NCBI RefSeq assembly: GCF_051020955.1
Contig: NC_135021.1
Coordinates: forward strand, 11,079,962 to 11,143,961
Reading direction: 5' to 3'
Length of the DNA stretch: 64,000 nucleotides
Source: Megalopta genalis
Lineage: Eukaryota; Arthropoda; Insecta; Hymenoptera; Halictidae
Shown: positions 55,054-64,000 of the stretch, piece by piece
Layout: every line of letters begins with the position of its first letter
Position numbering within the stretch: position 1 is the first letter of the stretch
Notes under the pieces: generated by a model
Told to the model about the DNA's origin: nothing
Databases searched by the model: none
What the model saw: only the letters and a program-made list of their open reading frames with translations
Program-made: the position numbers and the translations under genes

Positions 55054-56440
55054 CGGTTGTTGATTCGGCCCGCCGAAACCGTGGTTAAACATTCAGCGGA
55101 AAACACGAGCCGACGCGCCTTGAAGAACAGCAGCGATACAAATTAAATATTATCGCGGATGCCGAAAGCTCGTTAAAGCGAGTCGGACGTTTCCGACTTT
55201 AATTTCCACCGGAGCGTTTCTGCGCCCGTGAGTTCGACTCCCGCGAGTTCATAGAAACGGTGCAGGTGCGACGAACTGCCGACGTCGACTCTCACTGCCG
55301 ATTCTCATCAACGGAAAGATCATTTCGAGTCTCGAGAATCGGCCGAAGAAACGCTCTTCTCTCGATAAACAATGCTTCGAGATTCTGCAGATCAAATTCC
55401 GACGGATGTGTACGAAAAAGATGTTGCACACTTTAGACGAGGCGTCGGCAACCTTTGACCCCGCGGACCACCAAGCATCCCATTTGATAACATGACAATT
55501 ATATTCATTTTTAAAATAATTAGAATTATAAATTAGAATTTTTATGGTCAAATTATCGGAGCATATTGTGATTATTTTCTCGATGCGATTTATCTTATTT
55601 GTTTATACGTTTATATGTTCACTGAAAGTCTGTTTTCAAATGAAAATACCGCTGGCTTCCTTATTCGTACACTATGTACGCGTGTGTACGTCGAATAAGA
55701 TTCTATTAAAAAATTATTATCGTGTACACTTTATATATTAAAATGTTATTATTCTTTGCATGGATCGGAAGTTAGAATGACAGTGGCGTGAATCACATTG
55801 TTCTCGTCGTGAGAAACAATTTTCGACAATGAGATCAAATAAATTGTTGTTGCACTAGGTTAGCAAGTCTGCAAGAAATAGCTTGGAAAATATGTATCGA
55901 AAAATTGCTGGATAAAGCTCAGGATTGTTCTCGAAGGTTAAAACGCGTTGTCCCAAAAAGGTCGAAAATGTAACATAGACGCGAGGTTCATATTGAATTA
56001 TCGAATAAATTCGACGCGATCGCGAAAGCTGTCACCGCACCTGGAGGGTTCCGCAGCAGGTAAAATCGAAAAGGGGTGCCGATTCGGAGCTCAAAGCTCG
56101 CAATGGCGCCGGACAAATGCCGGGAAAATCGAGGAGCGCAGTCGACGTGGTCCAGAAACAAATCGCGCTAATGAAAATTGAACGGCAGATTACACCGAAC
56201 CGGCGGGACAAACAGCGGAGCTTCGTAACAATTCAGCGGTGAAATTGGGCACGGCTCTGTCTTTCTTCTCTCTTCCTCTCTATCGCTCTCTATCTCTCTC
56301 TTTCTTTCGCTCTCCGGTCTCTCTATCGCTCTCTCCGTCTCCCTCTTTCCCCCTGTTTTTTTATTACTTTTCCCTTTTCTTTTTTACAGACGTGCACCAC
56401 CTCCATTCTTCCGCACGCTCTGAGCTCCGCAGTCGAAACT
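54701..56440. other. Unique segment between satellite blocks, with CT tracts
   Basis: GC-rich from 54750 to 55480 and 55980-56230, AT-rich between. A 52-bp CT tract lies at 54999-55050, and a longer pyrimidine stretch at 56255-56395. No domain in any frame. Confidence 0.5.
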
Positions 56441-56575
56441 GTCCTTTTTCCTTTCCTCTCCACTCTCGTTTCGCTGCGCCCCCCTTTTCTGGTCGATGCT
56501 CTTTTCCCTCGGAACTGACGAACACCGAGAGATCGCGGGAACGAGATAGAGCGAAGCCATTCCGACCATAGACTC
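56441..56575. repeat. Duplicated segment, copy 1
   Basis: About 130 bp containing TTTCTGGTCGATGCTCTTTT, CCCTCGGAACTGACGAACAC and GCGGGAACGAGAT. It recurs at 57705-57840 on the far side of satellite block 2. Confidence 0.88.
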
Positions 56576-57690
56576 GAAGAAAAGTGACTGGAATTCAAAG
56601 GGAGGATTCGAGTCGATTTTAAGTTGTATTCCCATGGAAATTTTTTAACGCTATCCAGATCAAATTGAAGCTTCAAGAGTCCTGCTTTAGGGTAGGGTAG
56701 ATTGGATTGAAAAATATTCGCGGGATCGTCTCGGATAATTTGAAAATCCCAAACTCGGACATCGACTCGGTGAAAAGTGGCCGAATTTCGAAGGGAAAAG
56801 TCCTGTTGATTTGAAGTTATATTCCCGTAGGAGTTTCTTAGTGTTATTTAGCTTAAATTAAAGCTGGAAGTGTCTACTTTGAGACAGAGTAGATGAGATT
56901 TAAAGGTAACGGCGACATCGTGTAGGATAATTGAAAAATTCAGATAATTGACTCGGAGAAAAGTGACTAGAATTCAAGGAGAAAATTTAAATCGATTTTA
57001 AGTTGTATTTCTGTGAAGATTGTTTAACCTTATTAAGCTTAAATTCGAGCTTGAAGCGCCCTCCTTAAAATGGTGTTATCTCAACTCAAACAAAAATTGC
57101 GAACTCATTTCAGGAAATCGAGAAATCTTGACAACTGTCTAGGATAAAAATGGCCCAAATTCAAAGGGGAAATTTAAGTCAATTTTAAGTCGTATTTCTG
57201 TGCGAACTTTTTAACGTTATTAGGCTTATATTAAAGCTTGAAGAGTCCGCTTTAAAATGGAGATACTTTAATTGAAAAACAACCGCGAAGTCATTTCCAA
57301 AAATCGACAAATCCTGACCGCTGGTAGCTAGAAGAAAAATGGCCCAAATTCAAAGGGGAAATTTAAGTCAATTTTAAGTCGTATTTCTGTGCGAACTTTT
57401 TAACGTTATTAGGCTTATATTAAAGCTTGAAGAGTCCGCTTTAAAATGGAGATACTTTAATTGAAAAACAACCGCGAAGTCATTTCCAAAAATCGACAAA
57501 TCCTGACCGCTGGTAGCTAGAAGAAAAATGGCCCAAATTCAAAGGGGAAATTTAAGTCAATTTTAAGTCGTATTTCTGTGCGAACTTTTTAACGTTATTG
57601 GGCTTATATTGAAGCTTGAAGAGCCCCCTTCAAAATGATGTTATCTTAATCAAAAAGGAATCGCGAACTGATTTCGAAAAATCGAAGAAC
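56576..57690. repeat. 187-bp satellite-like tandem array, block 2
   Basis: Six units of the same family, with markers near 56670, 56863, 57049, 57236, 57425 and 57614 (spacing 186-193 bp). Units three and later share AAATGGCCCAAATTCAAAGG. Two consecutive units around 57190-57560 are almost identical, pointing to recent amplification. Confidence 0.94.
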
Positions 57691-57704
57691 GCCGCGGGTC
57701 TCTA

Positions 57705-57840
57705 ATTCAAAACTGTCCTTTTCCTTTCCTCGCGACTCTCTTTTGGTTACCCCCCCCCCCCCTCCCATTTCTGGTCGATGCTCTTTTCCCTCGGAACTGA
57801 CGAACACAGAGACTGCGGGAACGAGATGGAGCGAAGCGAG
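57705..57840. repeat. Duplicated segment, copy 2
   Basis: It matches 56441-56575. A C15 run lies at 57750-57764, where copy 1 has only six C. Confidence 0.88.
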
Positions 57841-59045
57841 AGAGAATACGAGGAAGTGAGAGAGAGAGTAAGAAAGGAAGGGGAGGGAGAGCGGGATGAG
57901 AGAACGCGCAAGCTCTCGGATTTGCGTGCCGCCTCTGCCCACGCTCGAATGATGCTCGTCGCTCAGAAACAGCGACTGGAAATGTTCACGTCAGAAAAAA
58001 CTGCTTCTTCTGGCCGGGTAAAAGCGTAACGCCGCGCTCGGAAAATTCGTGCGGGAACGATGTTACCGGGCCGCGCGGATCGACCGCCGTGAAAGCATGC
58101 CCGACATCAATCTTCCCCGATTTTTGCGCTTCGCTTTGCATTGTTCCGGCCCCCGTGAAAAACGCTAAAAGCCCCCGCGAAATTCGGCGACTCTAATGGC
58201 TCCTCGATACCATCGGGCAGATCCTCCTGCGAGTATCGACCCTTAAAAACTCGATGCGCGTTTAATAATTACCGCTCGTTACCCTCCGCCATGTCCTCCG
58301 CCGACGACCTACATTTTGAATTTCCCGCCGCGACTCGCACCCTTCGTTCGCGCGCTATTCGCACGATCGAGACGATTCATCCGAATTGACGTAATCGTTT
58401 CTTGCGGACTAGACGAAAATTATTTCAGATGGAAAATGACCGATTTCGGTCTGGTCTTTGATTCATCCATTTTCTGTTTTAAACATTGTGCCAATTTCTG
58501 TCTGCATGTTTTGCATTGACAGGGTTAGAATAAAAAAAAAATGTTGACTTGTGTTTTCAAATGTAATTTGTACATGCCGAATTGTTCTATAGACTAGTGA
58601 GATCAATTGAAGAATTATTGTAAATTAATTTAACGATAAATTTTGTCAGTGAACAATACACATGTTAGTAGATAATAGTATTTCTTATTTTTCACCTGTT
58701 TAGTAGACTTTGTTGATGAATTTATCGATCTGAAGGTATGGTGTTCCAAGATCGTTCATTTCTTGGTACAAGCTCACTTGGAACAAGGGACATTTTATTT
58801 GACGGACTTGTTCGAATAATGCATAGTATAGGAGGTAATTGTCTGATTAAATTAAAGTGAAACGACGTATGCATTTCTATCATCCCTGAACCAGAACGAA
58901 AAATTTTGATTCTGTAGTAATATGCTTCACTATGATACCAAGTATGTTACTTGAATCTGATACTAAAAAAGAGTGATTTATTCTGTTGAATTCTGACTTA
59001 TGTTTTCATAAATGAGTTCATTTCTATATCGACTCGTTTCTTGTT
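57841..59045. other. Unique stretch, GC-rich then AT-rich
   Basis: GC-rich to 58400 with a short GA-rich start, AT-rich after. Frames up to 83 codons lack motifs. Confidence 0.5.
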
Positions 59046-59950
59046 AATAGCACGAAGAATGATCAAGAATAAATGACTATCAAGAAAAACTGACTATCAA
59101 AAAGAAATGGCTACCAAGAATAAATAATTATCAAGAAAAAAGTGACTACCAAGAATATATAACTATCAAGAATAAATGATTACCAAGAATAAATAATTAT
59201 CAAGAAAAAAGTGACTACCAAGAATATATAACTATCAAGAATAAATGATTATCAAGAATAAATGATTATCAAGAATAAATGACTATCAAGAATAAATGAT
59301 TAGCAAGAATAAATAATTATCAAGAAAAAAGTGACTACCAAGAATAAATGATTACCAAGAATAAATAATTATCAAGAAAAAAGTGACTACCAAGAATACA
59401 TGACTATCAAGAATAAATGATTACCAAGAATAAATAATTATCAAGAAAAAAGTGACTACTAAGAATACATGACTATCAAGAACAAATGACTATCAAGAAT
59501 AAATGATTACCAAGAATAAATAATTATCAAGAAAACGGTGACTACCAAGAATATATGACTATCAAGAATAAATGATTACCAAGAATAAATGACTATCAAG
59601 AACAAATGACTACCAAGAATAAATGACTATCAAGGATAAATGATTTTCAAGAAAAATGTGACTATCAAGAATAAATAATTATCAAGGATAAAGTACTATC
59701 AAGAGTAAATGACTATCAATAATACATGACTACCAAAAAATGACTATCAAGATTAAATGGTTACCAAGAATAAAGGACTATCAAGAAAAACTGACTATGA
59801 AGAAGAACTGACTATCAAGAACAAATGACTACCAAGCATGAATGACTATCAAGAATAAATGACTTTCAAGAAAAATGTGACTATCAAGAATAAATAATTA
59901 TCAAGAATAAATGGCTGCCAAGAATAAATGACTATCAGCAATAAACAACT
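59046..59950. repeat. 17-bp minisatellite (TGACTATCAAGAATAAA)
   Basis: More than 50 units alternating CTATCAAG, CTACCAAG, TTATCAAG and TTACCAAG. A compound unit of about four monomers with AGAAAAAAGTGACTACCAAG recurs between 59130 and 59560. Confidence 0.95.
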
Positions 59951-61794
59951 ACCAAGAACGAACGACACAAATTCCAGCACGATTACGTTCGACGATTACA
60001 GGGAGATTGCCTGGGCTATTTGCACGAAAGTAAATTTCTCGTTCGATCAACAATTCCGATCGAGCGGCTCGGTTAATATTAAGTGTAGGCCGGCGATATC
60101 AATTAAACACCCACCGGCGACGCTACCCTTTCGCCGTGAAATGGTATCCAGTCCGCTGGAAAGCAAGACCGCTGAAATGTCAAGCTATTTTTAATGGCCT
60201 CGGAGTGGGAGAGCCGTGTTGCTCGTCGTCGTCGTTGGCTACCGTCTTCTCTCAACGTCAACGGGGTAAAGATCCAGCGATCAAAAGCAGCCGGCTCGAT
60301 CCAGCTGACCGAGGCGGCCAAAGAATAAATTTCGCTTTAGCGGTTGCGATGCTGAAACAATGCTCTACCCTTTTCTCTACGCGCCCAGCGCAACAACGCC
60401 CCCTTTCCCTGCGAAACTTCGTTCTTAGAATATTTATTGCAATATTTTTCTACCCGACGGGCCAAGATCGCAAAAAAATTGTAAAACCGGTTACTCTCAA
60501 AGAAGCTCCGGAATCGCTGCTCTTGAAGCGGTTCAACTTCGTGACCGAACCGCTTGAAAGCTTTCGGTTGACAATGAGCGACTTCAACCGGGGTATCATC
60601 ATCGTTTTCTCTGTTTGTTCTTGCTCCCGGTTCTGCACGGCGGACCCTTCCTCCTTCGTTTAACACGTCCCGAAAAAAATTGCTCGGATCGTTTTTGTTT
60701 ATTTGAGGAACACTCGACGTTCATCCGCGGTTTCGCGATTCTATATTCGCGGCTTTTCCGAAATCCATGACCAGCTCTGCCGAGGATTGTTCCCGAGAAA
60801 TTTTAGTTCTTTAATTTTAGCGCAGCAATTTTCATAGACTCTAATCCTTGAAACCTCGTCCAATTCTCGCTGAAAACTGCATCTTTAATGCTAGCACGCT
60901 TAAGGGAGAGTAGATAAATAACCACAGAATTTTGACCCTCGAACGAAAATCTGTCGATTCTTATTCGTATTTTTCTTCGAACTTTTTAATTAACTTCTTC
61001 CAACCACCCCTCAGATTCAACTGACCCAAGTCCGTAATCGCCACAGTGTCACACAGGTGTATCACATCCGTGTCGACACATTCGTACTTAATATCAATAT
61101 TGATGGATCTTACCTATGCAGCAATTAAATAAAAAAGAAAATTTTGTTAACTTTCGCACTTGTTAGCTTATATTTGTGCGACATTTTTTTTCTTATTTTC
61201 GCTGATTTTAGAATCTGCTGAAAAAACTCGTGACACCCTGTATAATTTAAAGCCACCGTGCACGAAGGAACTGTGCGAGAAAAACGCTGCAAAAAATTCT
61301 GCAATCCAAGAGAGTCGACGATAGTCAAAGAGACGATAGCCAAAGATATCCAAACGATGACTTTACAGATGATTTACAGATGATTTACGGATGATTTACA
61401 GATGACTTTCAGGCAGCCGATGATCGCCGATTAATTGTATGGCAGATGCGTGCAGCCGGCTCGTTACCAGTATCCCGGAAATCTAACGCTCGCGAATTCT
61501 AGAGGTCGTCCAAGGCACAAAGGGTTAAAAGCCGGCAGGGGTCAGGGTTGAAGGGAATCGGAGGATGCGTTCCGTCGGTCCACCTGCCGGACCGCGTCTT
61601 AATTGCGCAGGCGCGCCGCGCCGCGGCTGCAAGTTCTCGTTAGCATCGGCACCGGTCGCTTGTGCACGCGCGAACGAGCGAACAAGCGAGTCCGGCCACG
61701 AGCGAATATTTTAACGAGCAGCGGGGCGCGCGATAACGATTCCGTGGAAACGGGATTCGACTGACATCGATGACGCGGATTCACGCGGTGAACG
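59951..61794. other. Unique stretch, mostly GC-rich
   Basis: GC-rich at 59980-60660 and 61500-61770. A 175-codon plus frame (60136-60663) overlaps a 109-codon minus frame and has no recognisable domain. GATGATTTACAGATGATTTA repeats a 12-bp unit near 61357-61408. ACACCCTGTATA at 61232 looks like a single CAGGGTGT-type transposon tip. CACAAAGGGTTAA at 61516 resembles a TTAA-element end. Confidence 0.5.
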
Positions 61795-61899
61795 CTCTCT
61801 CTCTCTCTCTCTCCTCTCACCCTCTCACTCCTCTCTCTCTCTCTCTCCTCTCACCCTCTCTCTCTCACACATTCGTTCTCTTCGCTTCTCTCTACTTCC

Positions 61900-61937
<38 letters not shown>

Positions 61938-61978
61938 CCGTCTCTCTCTCTCTCTCTTTCCCTCTCTCTCTTCTCTCT

Positions 61979-62018
<40 letters not shown>
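61795..62018. repeat. CT dinucleotide tract, interrupted
   Basis: About 220 bp of CT repeats with ACTTCCGT and TTTCTC interruptions, in a GC-rich setting. The frames it keeps open are artefacts. Confidence 0.97.
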
Positions 62019-62021
<3 letters not shown>

Positions 62022-62225
62022 CCTCATGTTCACTCGCTTCATAAATTGCCCGTAGGGCCGGCGCGGCGCGTAAAATTTCAGCCTGATTGCGATCGATAGC
62101 GCGGATACGCGATTTTTTCACGTCGTCCGTAATCGGCCGCGCGGGGACACGATCCTTCCGCAACGAAGTGGCTCGAGGAAACTCGGCCATGCTATCCTCG
62201 GCATTATTGCCGTCGAACGCAGTTT
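62019..62225. other. GC-rich unique stretch
   Basis: No gene or repeat recognised. Confidence 0.5.
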
Positions 62226-64000
62226 AGTTGCCATTGCTGGAACTGGAAAGACGACTGTAATATTACTAGAACTAGAAATACGACTGTAATATTACTAGGT
62301 AGAACTAGAAACACGACTGTAATATTAGTAGAACTAGAGAAAGAGAACTGGCATTAACAAAACTAGGAACACGACTGCAATATTATTAGAACTAGATAGA
62401 CGACTATAATATTAGTAGAATCAGAAAGACGACCGTAACGTTGCTAGAACTAGCAACACAACTGTAATATTACTAGAATTAGAATCACGACTGAAATATT
62501 ACCGGATAGATTTAAAAACACGACTATAATACATATTACTGGAATTAAAGAAATATTATCACAACTAAAGGTACAACAGTAATATTACTAGAATAAGAGG
62601 GACGTCTTACATTATTAGAAAGACGGCCGTAATGTTACTATAACTACAAACGCGACTGTAATATTACTAAACAGATCTAAAAAGACAGCTATAATATTAC
62701 CAGATCCAGAGAAATATTATCAGAAATAGGAACATAACTGTAACGTTATTAGAACTAGATAGACGACTGTAATATTACTAGAATCAGAAAGACGACTGTA
62801 ACATTACTAGAACTAGAAACACGACTGTAGTATTACTAGAATTAGAAAAGCGTCTAATATTATTAGAAATCCGGCCGTAATGTTACTAGAACTAAAAACG
62901 CGACTGTAAAATTACTAAGACTAGCAAAACGGCTAATATTACTGGAACTAGAAACACGGCTGTAGCATTACTATAATTAGAAACAGGACTGTAATATTGC
63001 TAAAACCAGACACACAACTGTAATATTACTAGGATTAAGAAGACAACTAATATTACTGGAACTAGAAACACGTCTGTAATATTGCTAGAACTGGTCAGCC
63101 AACTATAATATTACTAAATCTAGGAAGACGACTAATATTACTGGATCTAGAAACACGACTAATATTACTATAAATACGATTTTAATATTATTAAAATCAG
63201 AAGCACGACTGTAACATCATTATAATTAGAAACGGGATTGCAATATTGCTAGAACTGGTCAACCAACTATAATACTACTAAAACTAGGAAGACGACTAAT
63301 ATTACTGGAACCAGAAACACGACTAATATTACTATAAATACGATTGTAATATTACTAAAATCAGAAGCACAACTGTAACATCACTATAATTAGAAACGGG
63401 ATTGCAGTATTGCTAGAACTAGTCAGCCAACTATAATATTACTAAATCTAGGAAGACGACTAATATTGCTGGATCTAGAAACACGACTAATATTACTATA
63501 AATACGATGTTAATATTACTAAAATCAGAAACACGACTGTAACATCACTATAATTAGAAACGGGATTGCAATATTGCTAGAACTAGTCAGCCAACTATAA
63601 TATTACTAAATCTAGGAAGACGACTAATATTGCTGGATCTAGAAACACGACTAATATTACTATTAATACGATTTTAATATTATTAAAATCAGAAGCACGA
63701 CTGTAACATCACTATAATTAGAAACGGGATTTAATATTGCTAGAACTAGTCAACCAACTATAATATTACTAAAACTAGGAAGACGACTAATATTACTGGA
63801 ACCAGAAACACGACTAATATTACTATAAATACGATTGTAATATTACTAAAATCAAAAGCACAACTGTAACATCACTATAATTAGAAACGGGATTGCAATA
63901 TTGCTAGAACTAGTCAGCCAACTATAATATTACTAAATCTAGGAAGACGACTAATATTACTGGAACCAGAAACACGACTAATATTACTATAAATACGACT
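62226..64000. repeat. 29-32-bp minisatellite with 164-bp higher-order period, open at window end
   Basis: Units like ACTAGAAACACGACTGTAAT then ATTACTAG. From about 63020 a compound block repeats. The marker ACTATAAATACGAT ends at 63180, 63344, 63508, 63672 (with one change) and 63835, a period of 163-164 bp. The array continues past the window. Confidence 0.95.

Noticed and set aside
55225..55245. GAGTTCGACTCCCGC resembling a tRNA T-arm
   Set aside because: No matching acceptor or anticodon stems upstream.
61770..62190. Ser/Leu-rich and Arg/Glu-rich frames
   Set aside because: Translations of the CT dinucleotide tract on each strand.

Overview
The window looks like a gene-poor stretch of an insect nuclear genome, most likely from a hymenopteran such as a bee or ant. 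That is inference. It rests on mariner, Tc1-like, rosa-like and TTAA-bounded DNA transposons, strong local GC swings without CpG depletion, long GA/CT tracts, and AT-rich minisatellites. I see no host protein-coding gene, tRNA, rRNA or CRISPR array that I can defend. The only recognisable proteins are broken transposases. Most open frames are artefacts of tandem repeats or of GC-rich DNA with few stop codons.

Layout. 1-6.1 kb holds a Tc1 end, small MITEs, a mariner carrying a 309-bp LTR-like insert, a palindromic element, a 236-bp MITE, a 273-bp ATATT array and a TTAA MITE nested in another. 6-22.8 kb alternates GC-rich unique islands with AT-rich minisatellites, most with their own unit and some with higher-order periods. 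22.9-31 kb has a second cluster of MITEs, including three copies of a 362-364-bp TTAA family, a chimeric TTAA element and a 545-bp tandem duplication. 31.7-36.9 kb has a long minisatellite and more TTAA and palindromic elements. 37.8-40.6 kb is a fold-back, rosa-like mariner invaded by four other elements, one with the asymmetric end structure of piggyBac. 41.9-43.6 kb is a 43-bp minisatellite, followed by a GC-rich island. 44.8-49.1 kb is a transposon nest: two mariner deletion derivatives, an older mariner and a Tc1 element with IR/DR ends. 50-64 kb holds smaller repeats, a 187-bp satellite in two blocks, a 17-bp minisatellite and a 164-bp higher-order array that runs off the window end.

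How the parts relate. Most elements here are non-autonomous and would depend on transposases made elsewhere. At least nine kinds of TTAA-bounded element point to several piggyBac-type lineages. Four-bp and TA target duplications mark other superfamilies. Nesting gives a relative timeline: the near-identical 309-bp LTR-like copies lie inside other elements and are among the youngest. The 43.6-44.7 kb island is the place I would look first for a missed promoter or first exon, but the sequence alone does not show one.
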